From Natronorubrum halalkaliphilum (lineage in GTDB: Archaea > Halobacteriota > Halobacteria > Halobacteriales > Natrialbaceae): a stretch of 64,000 bases of DNA. Within the stretch, counting starts at the first letter, position 1. The number at the start of each line of letters is the position of its first letter. Below, one piece after another: positions 56,624 through 64,000 of this stretch. Under the pieces are notes generated by a model. The model had not been told where the DNA came from. It was given only the letters and a program-made list of their open reading frames with translations, and did not search any database. The translations under genes and the position numbers were made by a program. Where the stretch lies: contig NZ_WUYX01000041.1 of assembly GCF_009834785.1 (NCBI RefSeq), positions 1 to 64,000 on the forward strand. The letters run 5' to 3'.

Positions 56624-57835
56624 ATGCTCGAACTATCCGCTATTCTCGAGGCTCGCGAACGGGTGCGAGAAACGTCCCGACACACGCCGCTCGAGTACTC
56701 GCATACCTATTCGTCGATGACCGGTGCCGACGTCCGGTTGAAGCTGGAAAACTTCCAGCGAACGGGCGCGTTCAAGATTCGCGGGGCAACCAACCGGATC
56801 GCGACGCTTTCCGAGGCGCAAAAAGACGCCGGCGTCGTCACCGCCAGCGCGGGCAACCACGCGCAGGGCGTTGCGCTCGCGGCCACGCGTTCGGACGTCG
56901 ATTCGAAGATCGTCATGCCCGAGCACGCGCCGATATCGAAGGTCAAAGCGACCAAGAACTACGGCGCCGAGGTCGTCCTCTCCGGACGCGACTACAGCGA
57001 GGCCGCAGAACGCGCCCACGAGATCGAACGCGAGGAGAATCGAACGTACGTCCACGCCTTCGACGACGAAGAGGTCATGGCCGGCCAGGGAACGATCGGC
57101 CTCGAGATTCTCGAGGACTGTCCCGACGTCGACACCGTCGTGGTTCCCATCGGCGGCGGCGGCCTCATCAGCGGGATCGCAACTGCGATCAAAGAGCAGA
57201 AGCCGGACACGCGCGTCATCGGCGTCCAGGCCGACGGGGCCTCGAGCGCTGCAGCCTCCCTCGAGAAAGGCGAGCGGGTCTCGCTCGAAGGGGTCGACAC
57301 CATCGCGGACGGAATCGCAACACGCAGTGTCGGTGAGCAGACGTTCCCCTACATCCAGCAGTACGTCGACGAGGTGGTCACCGTCTCGGATCCCGAGATC
57401 GCCGTCGCGCTTGTCTACCTCCTCGAGCGGTCGAAGACCCTCGTTGAAGGCGCGGGTGCCGTGCCGCTCGCGGCGGTGCTTTTCGAACAGTTCGACTACG
57501 ACGACGACGAGACGATCGTCGCGGCCCTCTGCGGTGGCAACATCGACCTCAACACGCTCACGAACGTCATCGTCCGCGGACTCGTCGAGACCGGCCGTTA
57601 CCTGAAGATTCGGACCGTGCTCAAAGACCAGCCCGGCGCCCTCGAGGAACTGCTCGACATCTTTACCGCCCACCAGGCGAACATCTACGCGATCCACCAC
57701 GACCGAACCTCTCGCGAGGTCGAGATGAGCGACACCGAAGTCGAAATCGAACTCGAGATGCGCGGCCCCGACCACGTCGACCAGTTCCTCGCCGCGCTTC
57801 GGGAGGCCGGTTACGAGGTCGACATTTTGGCGTAG
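56624..57835 (+). CDS. ilvA: Threonine ammonia-lyase (threonine dehydratase)
   Basis: 403 residues from ATG 56624. The PLP lysine is Lys51 in TGAFKIRGATNR. Other landmarks are the phosphate loop VVPIGGGGLISG and a C-terminal ACT regulatory domain (LKDQPGALEELLDIFTAHQANIYA, about 325-400). The enzyme makes 2-oxobutanoate from threonine for isoleucine synthesis or catabolism; the ACT domain points to allosteric control. CTTACAATA (56595-56603) stands 25 bases before the ATG and excludes the longer frame from 56450. The next gene, RidA, clears the reactive enamine/imine this reaction releases. Confidence 0.94.
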   Translation: MLELSAILEARERVRETSRHTPLEYSHTYSSMTGADVRLKLENFQRTGAFKIRGATNRIATLSEAQKDAGVVTASAGNHAQGVALAATRSDVDSKIVMPEHAPISKVKATKNYGAEVVLSGRDYSEAAERAHEIEREENRTYVHAFDDEEVMAGQGTIGLEILEDCPDVDTVVVPIGGGGLISGIATAIKEQKPDTRVIGVQADGASSAAASLEKGERVSLEGVDTIADGIATRSVGEQTFPYIQQYVDEVVTVSDPEIAVALVYLLERSKTLVEGAGAVPLAAVLFEQFDYDDDETIVAALCGGNIDLNTLTNVIVRGLVETGRYLKIRTVLKDQPGALEELLDIFTAHQANIYAIHHDRTSREVEMSDTEVEIELEMRGPDHVDQFLAALREAGYEVDILA

Positions 57836-57889
57836 GCCGTCGCCGTCGTTTCGCCTCCTTTTAAGCCCTATCGGCTCGAGGTGTCGAGC

Positions 57890-58270
57890 ATGAAACGAAT
57901 TATTCACACCGACGACGCTCCCGCCGCGGTCGGTGCCTACAGTCAAGCGACCAGCAACGACTCGCTGTTGTTCACCGCCGGCCAGATTCCGCTGACGGCC
58001 GACGGCGACCTCCTCGACGACGAGTCCATCGCCGTCCAGACCGAACAAGCCCTCTACAACCTCGACGCCGTTCTCGACGAAGCCGGCGCATCGTCGGAGG
58101 ACGTGCTCAAGGTCACCGTCATGCTCGACGATATCGACGATTTCGACGAGATGAACGAGACCTACGCCAACTACTTCGACGACGAGCCACCCGCCCGAAG
58201 CGCCGTCGAAGTGGCCGCCCTCCCCAAGGGTGTCGGCGTCGAAATCGAAGCCATCGCGTCCCTCGAGTGA
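57890..58270 (+). CDS. ridA: RidA-family reactive intermediate deaminase
   Basis: 126 residues from ATG 57890. Complete RidA domain: VGAYSQATSNDSLLFTAGQIPLT, VQTEQALYNLDAVLDEAGAS, and the catalytic Arg in PARSAVEVAALPKGVGVEIE. It hydrolyses 2-iminobutanoate/aminoacrylate to 2-keto acids. It lies 54 bases after the threonine dehydratase, whose product is its substrate, so metabolic coupling is likely. The start at the ATG before KRIIHTDDAP is the family norm. The next gene begins one base after the stop. Confidence 0.92.
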   Translation: MKRIIHTDDAPAAVGAYSQATSNDSLLFTAGQIPLTADGDLLDDESIAVQTEQALYNLDAVLDEAGASSEDVLKVTVMLDDIDDFDEMNETYANYFDDEPPARSAVEVAALPKGVGVEIEAIASLE

Positions 58271-58271
58271 G

Positions 58272-58556
58272 GTGAGTCGACGCGTGTTGGCGTTCGCGAG
58301 ACGAAACCCGCGTCTCACGTCGGCCCTGCTGTGGGGTGCCGTCGGCGTCATGACCGTTCTGGTGCTCGTTCAGGGCTACGCGCTGCTCGTCGACCCGCTC
58401 CTCCCGTTCACCCAGGGTGCGCTCCTGGCCGTCGTCGTCGGCGCCGCTACAGCTGCCGGTGCGTACGTTTTCGAGCACCGAATCGCCGAGTGGGCGGCCC
58501 GTCGAGCGATGCGTGAAACCGAGTCACACGGCGGCGACGACAAAAGTAAGAGTTAA
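58272..58556 (+). CDS. Small two-helix membrane protein behind ridA
   Basis: 94 residues from GTG 58272, one base after the ridA stop. Two membrane segments, SALLWGAVGVMTVLVLVQGYA and LLAVVVGAATAAGAYVF, flank a short extracytoplasmic loop. The C-terminus is charged (EFRIAEWAARRAMRETESHG in part). No family recognised. The tight spacing places it in the ilvA-ridA transcript. A tRNA gene follows 28 bases after the stop. Confidence 0.7.
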   Translation: MSRRVLAFARRNPRLTSALLWGAVGVMTVLVLVQGYALLVDPLLPFTQGALLAVVVGAATAAGAYVFEHRIAEWAARRAMRETESHGGDDKSKS

Positions 58557-58583
58557 ACGACGGACGTGGCTAGAACCACTCGA

Positions 58584-58664
58584 GCCAGGATGGCCGAACG
58601 GTAAGGCGCACGCCTGGAAAGCGTGTTCCCTTTGGGATTCAGGGTTCAAATCCCTGTCCTGGCG
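58584..58664 (+). tRNA. tRNA-Ser(GGA)
   Basis: 81 bases. Acceptor stem GCCAGGA (58584-58590) pairs with TCCTGGC (58657-58663), discriminator G 58664. Anticodon arm CACGC-CTGGAAA-GCGTG with anticodon GGA at 58616-58618. There is a long variable arm (TCCCTTTGGGA-type, from about 58627) typical of serine tRNAs, and a T-arm AGGGTTCAAATCCCT. The CCA end is not encoded. Reads UCC/UCU codons. Confidence 0.95.
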
Positions 58665-58677
58665 TTTTCTGCTTTCT
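58665..58677 (+). terminator. T-rich terminator of the tRNA gene
   Basis: TTTTCTGCTTTCT starts directly at the base after the tRNA; the usual archaeal T-tract termination signal. Confidence 0.6.
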
Positions 58678-58804
58678 AACATGGGTAGCGGCCTGTATTG
58701 GATTTTCAGTCAACCGAGGATAGGTACGATCGGAGACTGTCAGTGTGGTCCGAATTTTCGAGATGTATACGGGTTTTGTGTCCGTTTACAGCTGGGTAGT
58801 TTAT

Positions 58805-58817
58805 ATCCCTGTCCTGG
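58805..58817 (+). repeat. Second copy of the tRNA-Ser 3' end (possible attachment-site scar)
   Basis: ATCCCTGTCCTGG repeats tRNA bases 58650-58662 exactly; a further YG also agrees (CG in the tRNA, TG here). The 142 bases between are AT-richer than the surroundings and hold no supported gene. Tandem copies of a tRNA 3' end are the standard mark of integrase action at tRNA genes. Confidence 0.5.
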
Positions 58818-58883
58818 TGCTCTGGGACGAGTCTCGACTCGAAAAATGACGACGCGGTGAGCAGCGCCGCGGAGGCGAAGCGG

Positions 58884-58994
58884 CTACCGCTCGATCTCGG
58901 CCGGCGAGTCGGTCGTAATCCAGCAGTCGGGGTCATCCGGGTCTCTGAGCTCGAGTTGGCCGCTTTGACACACCACCATTTCGTATTGATCCAT
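58884..58994 (-). CDS. 36-residue acidic small protein
   Basis: Minus-strand frame MDQYEMVVCQSGQLELRDPD continuing to SPAEIER and stop TAG at 58886-58884. It has two Cys residues (positions 9 and 24), haloarchaeal acidic composition, and sits free between the tRNA scar and the SRAP gene. Upstream on the minus strand a weak AT-rich box (TTACGATAG, about 59033-59041) is present. I did not recognise a family; the composition and clean start make it a credible gene. Confidence 0.45.
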   Translation of the reverse strand: MDQYEMVVCQSGQLELRDPDDPDCWITTDSPAEIER

Positions 58995-59168
58995 CGTTGT
59001 GACCCCGTCGACTACTCCGGCGGGATCGACTATCGTAACAGGGCGCCTACCACCTGAAACGGCGGGAGTATGGACAGCATACCGTCCTCTTCAGTGTTGG
59101 AACGGTGATGAGTGAAACACCGAACGTAACCGGATACTGATTTAGTCGGCGGGCCCGTCCGACTAGCT

Positions 59169-59966
59169 ATGTGTGGTCGGTATACGTTGACGATCGAGCG
59201 GGAGGACCTCGAGGAGCGGTTCGGGGCCCGATTTTCGGACGCGAACGACAGGGAGACGGACACTCGAGGGGACCCCTCGGAGAAAGCGTTCGCGCCGCGG
59301 TACAACATGGCACCGGGCCAGCGGCTCCCGGTGATCACGGACGACGAACCCGAGACGATCCGGCGGCTCGAGTGGGGGTTGATTCCGTCGTGGGCGGAGG
59401 ACGACAGCGGCGGACTTATCAACGCGCGTGCGGAGACGGTCGACGAGAAGCCGAGCTTTCGGGCGGCGTACAACCGTCGGCAGTCTCGCGAAGGGAACGA
59501 CCGAGCGCCCGACACGTCGTCGGCTGGTCGGTGTCTGGTGCTGGCGGACGGCTTCTACGAGTGGGTCGAGACTGAGGACGGGAAGCGGCCCTACAGGGTC
59601 GCCTTTGAGGACGATCGACCGTTCGCGATGGCAGGGTTATGGGAGCGGTGGGAGCCGAGCGCCGAGACGACCCAGGCCGGACTCGACGCGTTCGGTGGCG
59701 GCGTCGAGAGTCCGGCGGCGGACGACGGTCCCCTCGAGACGTTTACGATCATCACGACTGAGCCGAACGACCTCGTCTCCGAGCTTCACCATCGAATGGC
59801 AGTTATTCTCGACCCCGCCGCCGAACGGGAGTGGCTGACGGCAGCCGATCCCAGGGACCTTCTCGAGCCGTATCCGGCCGACGAGTTGCGCGCGTATCCG
59901 GTCTCTCGAGCGGTCAACGACCCGGCGACGGACGAACCGTCGCTGATCGAATCGGTCGAGCCGTGA
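59169..59966 (+). CDS. SOS response-associated peptidase (HMCES/YedK)
   Basis: 265 residues. The catalytic Cys2 is exposed after methionine removal (MCGRYTLT). Asn85 in INARAET, Glu131 in GFYEW and His207 in ELHHRMAVIL complete the active site, which makes a thiazolidine cross-link with abasic sites in single-stranded DNA and so protects them. The normal H-x-R-M-P motif ends in Ala here (RMA). A small acidic insert near residue 100-115 (REGNDRAPDTSSAG) and one near 170-190 are haloarchaeal. It is monocistronic and follows the small ORF after 175 bases. Confidence 0.92.
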   Translation: MCGRYTLTIEREDLEERFGARFSDANDRETDTRGDPSEKAFAPRYNMAPGQRLPVITDDEPETIRRLEWGLIPSWAEDDSGGLINARAETVDEKPSFRAAYNRRQSREGNDRAPDTSSAGRCLVLADGFYEWVETEDGKRPYRVAFEDDRPFAMAGLWERWEPSAETTQAGLDAFGGGVESPAADDGPLETFTIITTEPNDLVSELHHRMAVILDPAAEREWLTAADPRDLLEPYPADELRAYPVSRAVNDPATDEPSLIESVEP

Positions 59967-60130
59967 CCGCAATTCCATTCGTACTTAAATATAGCGGAGA
60001 TGTCCGTCCTACCGCCTTCTAAGTAGTTTGTTAACATGTGCCCCATCTAATCGATCATCGGCCCGTAGTACGGTGGTTTTGCGGGTCCTCGTTCGGCGAT
60101 CAGTGACCATCACGGATACCAAATAACGAA

Positions 60131-60140
60131 GCATTTATGT
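60131..60140 (+). promoter_or_regulatory. TATA box of the thermosome gene
   Basis: GCATTTATGT, preceded by a BRE-like CCAAATAACGAA, is about 34 bases upstream of ATG 60169. The distance favours ATG 60169 over ATG 60154, which would fall before the expected transcription start. Confidence 0.5.
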
Positions 60141-60168
60141 AGAAGCACAATCAATGAATCAGCTGACT

Positions 60169-61836
60169 ATGAGCCAGCGAATGCAGCAGGGACAGCCGAT
60201 GATCGTGATGAGCGAGGATTCCCAGCGCGTCAAGGACAAGGACGCGCAGGATTACAACATCAGCGCGGCCCGTGCAGTCGCCGAAGCCGTTCGGTCGACA
60301 CTCGGTCCGAAAGGAATGGACAAGATGCTCGTCGACTCGATGGGATCGGTAACGATCACCAACGACGGCGTCACCATCCTTCAGGAGATGGATATCGACA
60401 ACCCGACGGCCGAGATGATCATCGAGGTCGCCGAGACTCAGGAAGACGAAGCTGGCGACGGCACCACGACGGCCGTCGCAATCGCCGGCGAACTCCTCAA
60501 GAACGCCGAGGACCTCCTCGAGCAGGACATCCACCCAACGGCGATCATCAAGGGCTTCCACATGGCGAGCGAGCAGGCCCGCGACGAGATCGACGACATT
60601 GCGACCGACATCGACACCGACGACGAGGAACTCCTCCGAAAGACCGCCGAAACCTCGATGACCGGCAAGGGTACCGAGGTCAACAAGGAACACCTCGCCC
60701 AGCTTATCGTCGACGCCGTCCGTCAGGTCACCGTCGTCGACGACGAGGGTAACAACGTCGTCGACCTCGAGTTCCTCAACATCGAGACCCAGACCGGCCG
60801 CGCCGTCGGCGAGTCCGATCTGCTCGAGGGTGGCATCATCGACAAGGACCCCGTCCACGACAACATGCCACGCTCGGCGGAAGACGCCGACATCCTGCTG
60901 CTGAACGAGCCGATCGAGGTCGAAGAGACCGACATCGACACCGAGGTCTCCGTCACGGACCCCGATCAACTCCAGAACTTCCTCGACCGCGAGGAGAAAC
61001 AGCTCCGCGAGAAGGTCGATACGATCGTTGAGACCGGCGCCGACGTCGTCTTCTGCCAGAAGGGCATCGACGACCTCGCTCAGCACTACCTCGCGAAGGA
61101 AGGCGTTCTCGCCGTCCGCCGCGCCAAGAAGTCCGACCTCGAGTTCCTCTCGGAAGTCGTCGGCGCGTCCGTCGTCTCCGACCTCGAGAGCGCGACCAAG
61201 GAGGACCTCGGCTTCGGTGACGTCACCCGCGACGATGAGGACGAACTGTTCTACGTCGAAGGAGAGGACGCCCACGGCGTCACCCTCCTGCTTCGTGGCT
61301 CCACCGACCACGTCGTCGACGAACTCGAGCGCGGCGTCAACGACGCCCTCGACGTCGTCGCTCAGACCGTCTCCGACGGCCGCGTCCTCGCCGGCGGCGG
61401 CGCAATCGAAGTCGAGCTTGCTTCGCGCCTGCGCGACTACGCTGACTCCGTCTCCGGCCGCGAACAGCTCGCCGTCGAGGCCTTTGCCGACTCGCTCGAG
61501 CTCGTCCCACGCGTGCTCGCCGGGAACGCCGGTCTCGACTCCATCGACACGCTGGTCGACCTGCGTGCGGCACACGACGACGGCGACATTACGGCCGGCC
61601 TGAACGTCTTCTCGGGCGACGTCGAGGACACCTTCGAGGCCGGTGTCGTCGAACCGGCCCACGCCAAAGAGCAGGCCGTCACCTCCGCGTCCGAAGCGGC
61701 GAACCTCGTCCTCAAAATCGACGACATCATCTCCGCCGGTGACCTGTCGACCGACAAGGGCGGCGACGAGGAAGGCGCGCCCGGCGGTGCCGGCGGCATG
61801 GGCGGCATGGGCGGCGGCATGGGCGGCATGATGTAA
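60169..61836 (+). CDS. thsA: Thermosome (group II chaperonin) subunit
   Basis: 555 residues from ATG 60169 ([10 protein letters not shown]; the in-frame ATG 60154 adds MNQLT). Landmarks: the nucleotide loop [33 protein letters not shown] with the catalytic Asp, the apical domain, and a second ATP site segment [11 protein letters not shown] and the C-terminal Gly/Met tail [11 protein letters not shown] that fills the cavity. A TATA-containing promoter with a BRE-like purine stretch stands upstream, as expected for a heat-regulated gene. Only one subunit gene lies in this window. The 3' T-rich tract at 61921-61935 should end the transcript. Confidence 0.96.
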   Translation: MSQRMQQGQPMIVMSEDSQRVKDKDAQDYNISAARAVAEAVRSTLGPKGMDKMLVDSMGSVTITNDGVTILQEMDIDNPTAEMIIEVAETQEDEAGDGTTTAVAIAGELLKNAEDLLEQDIHPTAIIKGFHMASEQARDEIDDIATDIDTDDEELLRKTAETSMTGKGTEVNKEHLAQLIVDAVRQVTVVDDEGNNVVDLEFLNIETQTGRAVGESDLLEGGIIDKDPVHDNMPRSAEDADILLLNEPIEVEETDIDTEVSVTDPDQLQNFLDREEKQLREKVDTIVETGADVVFCQKGIDDLAQHYLAKEGVLAVRRAKKSDLEFLSEVVGASVVSDLESATKEDLGFGDVTRDDEDELFYVEGEDAHGVTLLLRGSTDHVVDELERGVNDALDVVAQTVSDGRVLAGGGAIEVELASRLRDYADSVSGREQLAVEAFADSLELVPRVLAGNAGLDSIDTLVDLRAAHDDGDITAGLNVFSGDVEDTFEAGVVEPAHAKEQAVTSASEAANLVLKIDDIISAGDLSTDKGGDEEGAPGGAGGMGGMGGGMGGMM

Positions 61837-61920
61837 GCGAGGTCGAAACGTAGCGAATACCTCGAATAACGATCGCCGCGACGACCACCACAACCGTAAC
61901 CGTAACCGCTGTCGATTCGG

Positions 61921-61935
61921 TTTTCATTTTCTTTC
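61921..61935 (+). terminator. T-rich terminator of the thermosome gene
   Basis: TTTTCATTTTCTTTC, 85 bases after the stop; T content 10 of 15. Between the stop and this tract lie short CCGTAA repeats (about 61894-61909). Confidence 0.5.
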
Positions 61936-62104
61936 GAATACCGTCCGTTTTGACGTGCAGCGGAGCGGACGACCGACGACCAAGAACCGCTCGAGGCCGA
62001 CGGTGTGCTGTCCGCGGTGTCCGATTCGAACGTACCGGAGTATCAGCGTTCGTTCGTTTTGTGGCAAGCCAATGACCTATTGTGCTGGGACCCGTAGCAC
62101 CCCC

Positions 62105-62245
62105 ATGTCATATCAAACGACTATCGGCTGGTCGCTGTTTTCCTCCGGCGTCGTCACGCTCGTTCTGAAAGTCCTGCCCGGCGATTCGCTCTGGTGGGGG
62201 CTCATGCTGCTCGCGGTCGGTCTCCTGATTCTGTACGTTCGGTAG
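62105..62245 (+). CDS. 46-residue membrane protein
   Basis: From ATG 62105: SYQTTIGWSLFSSGVVTLVLK, then LPGDSLWWGLMLLAVGLLIL (the last residues YVR follow). It has two closely packed hydrophobic helices with the polar turn KVLPGDS between. The longer in-frame reading from 61955 is rejected, as its added residues are Cys/Arg/Thr-rich. A box ACCTATTG (62071-62078) is about 28-30 bases before the ATG. It resembles a compact membrane hairpin found in several haloarchaea. The function is unknown. Confidence 0.6.
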   Translation: MSYQTTIGWSLFSSGVVTLVLKVLPGDSLWWGLMLLAVGLLILYVR

Positions 62246-62300
62246 TCGAAGCCTGACCGATTCGAGGAGACGCACCTACGACCACGGGCGACGATCCGTC

Positions 62301-62350
62301 CGGCCATCCGGCCGCCCGGTCCCTCGGTCACCCGGCCACCCGGCCACCCG
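62301..62350. repeat. Short 9-bp tandem repeats (CGGCCACCC-like)
   Basis: Degenerate copies of CGGCCACCC/CGGCCATCC run from 62301 to about 62350 immediately before the ABC gene promoter: two copies at 62334-62350 are perfect, with degenerate ones on the 5' side. The tract has no coding role in the chosen frames. Confidence 0.55.
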
Positions 62351-62370
62351 ACTGCCCGAAATCGAGAGCG

Positions 62371-62380
62371 GTTTATATTT
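62371..62380 (+). promoter_or_regulatory. TATA box of the ABC exporter gene
   Basis: GTTTATATTT is centred 27 bases upstream of GTG 62402: a strong box with leaderless spacing. Confidence 0.65.
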
Positions 62381-62401
62381 CGAACCGAAACCCAGTCGCC
62401 A

Positions 62402-64000
62402 GTGAGTACCACCGACGACGAGACGCCGTTCGATGCCTACCGTGAAGACGTCGACCGTCCGCTCTCGAGACTGTTCCGCGAGTACGCGCCCGGCCGACTG
62501 GGCTGGTTCTCCGCGGGTATGGTTGCGAACTTCGTCGCCCGGATGGCGAGTCTCGTGCCGCCGCTGTTGCTGGGCGTTGCCATCGACGCGATCTTCCTCG
62601 AGGCGGGTGCGTTCGAACTGCCGCTCGTCCCCGACGCGTGGCTGCCGACCGGAGATATGGCACAGTTCCAGTTTACGATCACGGCGATCGCGGTTTCCTT
62701 TCTCGTGGTCGCACTCTTCACCTGGATCTACGGCGTCACCGCCAACCTGTTCGCCCACAGCGTGATGCACGCCGTGCGGGTCGACTGTTTCCAGAAGATG
62801 CAACGGCTGGACACGGCCTTCTTCGACGAGAAACAGACCGGCGAGGTCATGGCCGTTCTCAACAACGATACGCAGAACCTCGAGATGTTCCTCGATAACG
62901 CGTTGATGAACTCGGCGCGCCTGCTCGTGATGGTCGGTGGCATCACGGCCGTGTTGTTCTACCTCAACTGGCAGCTCGCGATCGTGACCCTGTTCGCCGT
63001 GCCGGCGATGGTCGGCTTTACGATCTGGTTTATGCGCGTCGTCGAACCACGGTACGTTCGGCAGCGTTCGGCCGTCGGTCGGCTGAACACCCGCCTCGAG
63101 AACGCGATTTCGGGGATGGGGCTGACCAAGACAACCTCGAGCGAGGCCTACGAGGTCGACCGCGTTCGCGGCTCGTCGCGAAACCTGTTCGACCGAACGA
63201 TGGACGTGTTGAAACTGAGCTACCTCTACCGGCCGGGGATGGAGCTGCTCGCCGGTCTGGCCTTCGCCGCCACCTTCCTCGTCGGCGGGCTCTGGTTGAC
63301 GACCGGCACCGCGCCGGGGCCGCTTACGGGGACGCTCTCGGTCGGCGACTTCGTCGTCTTCCTGATGCTCACCCAGCGGATCGTCGATCCGCTGGCCGAG
63401 GTCTCGAACATCGTCGACCAGTACGAGAACGCCAAAGCCTCGAGCGAGCGCGTCTTCGGGCTGATGGAGATTCCGGTCGCCATCGACGACCCGGACGATC
63501 CCGTCGACATCACGCCGGTCGACGGGCGGGTTACCTACGAAGACGTCTCGTTTAGCTACGACAACACGGTCGCTCGCCACAACGCGGACGGGACCGAGAC
63601 GGCGTTCGAAGAGCCCGTCCTCGAGGATATCTCCTTCGAGGCCGCGCCGGGAGAGACGGTGGCGTTCGTCGGACCGACGGGTGCGGGGAAATCGACGGTG
63701 CTCAAACTCCTGCTTCGGCTCTACGACGTTCAGGAAGGGGCAGTACGGATCGACGGCCACGATATTCGCGACGTCTCGCTCGCCGACCTTCGCTCGGCCG
63801 TCGGCTACGTGAGCCAGGACACGTTCCTCTTCGACGGGACGATCGCCGATAACATCCGGTACGGTCACTTCGACGCCGACGACGAGGCGGTCCGCGAGGC
63901 GGCGAAAGCGGCCCAGGCCCACGAGTTCATCACCGAACTTCCGGAGGGGTACGAGACTCGCGTCGGCGAACGCGGCGTCAAGCTCTCGGGCGGCCAGCGC
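62402..64000 (+). CDS. ABC exporter half-transporter (partial, cut by the window end)
   Basis: The first 533 residues are present. GTG 62402 opens with an acidic segment (STTDDETPFDAYREDVDRP), then six membrane segments (about 35-330), then the ATPase: Walker A VGPTGAGKST near residue 422, Q-loop SQDTF, and the signature LSGGQR, at which the window ends. The layout (TMD fused to NBD) is that of a lipid, peptide or drug exporter of the MsbA/LmrA class that works as a homodimer or heterodimer. Strand-specific frame continues past 64000. Its promoter lies just upstream. Confidence 0.93.
   Translation, partial: MSTTDDETPFDAYREDVDRPLSRLFREYAPGRLGWFSAGMVANFVARMASLVPPLLLGVAIDAIFLEAGAFELPLVPDAWLPTGDMAQFQFTITAIAVSFLVVALFTWIYGVTANLFAHSVMHAVRVDCFQKMQRLDTAFFDEKQTGEVMAVLNNDTQNLEMFLDNALMNSARLLVMVGGITAVLFYLNWQLAIVTLFAVPAMVGFTIWFMRVVEPRYVRQRSAVGRLNTRLENAISGMGLTKTTSSEAYEVDRVRGSSRNLFDRTMDVLKLSYLYRPGMELLAGLAFAATFLVGGLWLTTGTAPGPLTGTLSVGDFVVFLMLTQRIVDPLAEVSNIVDQYENAKASSERVFGLMEIPVAIDDPDDPVDITPVDGRVTYEDVSFSYDNTVARHNADGTETAFEEPVLEDISFEAAPGETVAFVGPTGAGKSTVLKLLLRLYDVQEGAVRIDGHDIRDVSLADLRSAVGYVSQDTFLFDGTIADNIRYGHFDADDEAVREAAKAAQAHEFITELPEGYETRVGERGVKLSGGQR

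Noticed and set aside
56633-58351. Minus-strand reading frame of 572 codons opposite ilvA and ridA
   Set aside because: Both opposing genes have complete catalytic motifs; the antisense frame is composition-driven.
60151-61893. Long minus-strand reading frame of 580 codons opposite the thermosome gene
   Set aside because: It is an exact antisense mirror of a strongly coding gene. High GC at third codon positions removes stops in such antisense frames, and the protein has no recognisable family.
62276-63922. Minus-strand reading frame of 548 codons opposite the ABC exporter gene
   Set aside because: The plus-strand frame encodes clear Walker A and LSGGQR motifs and has a TATA box. The antisense frame is His/Arg/Asp-rich low-complexity with no family.
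1-64000. CRISPR arrays, complete insertion sequences or prophage genes
   Set aside because: No regularly spaced direct repeats, transposase, integrase or structural phage genes were found on either strand.

Overview
The window is chromosomal DNA from an extremely halophilic archaeon (class Halobacteria). Four things show this: high GC, very acidic proteins, TATA-type archaeal promoters placed so that many transcripts start at or beside the start codon, and marker genes such as the Kae1-Bud32 fusion, ThiD-ThiN fusion, thermosome, S24e/S27ae, SepF, halolysin-type protease and a PGF-CTERM surface protein. The closest group is probably Natrialbales (Natrinema/Haloterrigena-like), but this is an inference from gene content and not a placement.

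Layout. 1-7 kb: end of an unknown gene, a MEDS-domain histidine kinase with a receiver-only response regulator, a PadR regulator, a BNR-repeat protein facing a membrane protein/PQQ-propeller pair. 7-11 kb: S24e-S27ae, Kae1-Bud32 (tRNA t6A modification), pyroglutamyl peptidase, a DUF5808 protein and the RdgB/HAM1 house-cleaning NTPase. 11-17 kb: a CBS-less IMPDH/GMPR-family enzyme, a PIN-like protein with a tiny coupled upstream gene, a MOT1-type molybdate transporter, a DapA-superfamily lyase, an acetyltransferase and a PurM/HypE-like protein. 17-24.7 kb: metallo-hydrolase, ThiDN with a coupled flavin-dependent oxidoreductase, a tRNA-binding protein, a decayed chemotaxis transducer, an APC permease coupled to a stress protein, and a second convergent stress protein. 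24.8-35 kb: MutS and MutL separated by transport, dehydrogenase, lipoprotein and a second DapA-family gene. 35-47 kb: RNA 3'-phosphate cyclase, 2-keto-3-deoxygluconate kinase with a probable 16-codon leader ORF, the PGF-CTERM surface protein, a flavin disulfide oxidoreductase, Hsp20, two tandem GNAT enzymes, an RNB-family ribonuclease and a membrane sensor kinase. 47-64 kb: membrane metallophosphoesterase, TMEM175-type channel, PUA protein, methyltransferase, DUF1028 protein, secreted subtilase, SepF, HTH regulator, citrate synthase, threonine dehydratase with RidA, tRNA-Ser, SRAP/HMCES, thermosome and the start of an ABC exporter.

Most of the window is core genome in short operons; no complete insertion sequence, CRISPR array or prophage was seen. 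The most unusual feature is a family of four intergenic palindromic elements (30262-30343, 37553-37634, 46447-46533, 46945-47026). Their ends are shared, but the internal stems differ in sequence while keeping the base pairing, and three copies are exactly 82 bp with the same symmetry axis. All four lie just 3' of genes. Other items of note are a duplicated tRNA-Ser 3' end that looks like an old integration scar, the leader ORF of the KDG kinase gene, a frameshifted transducer remnant, in-frame hexanucleotide repeats, and several very small genes.
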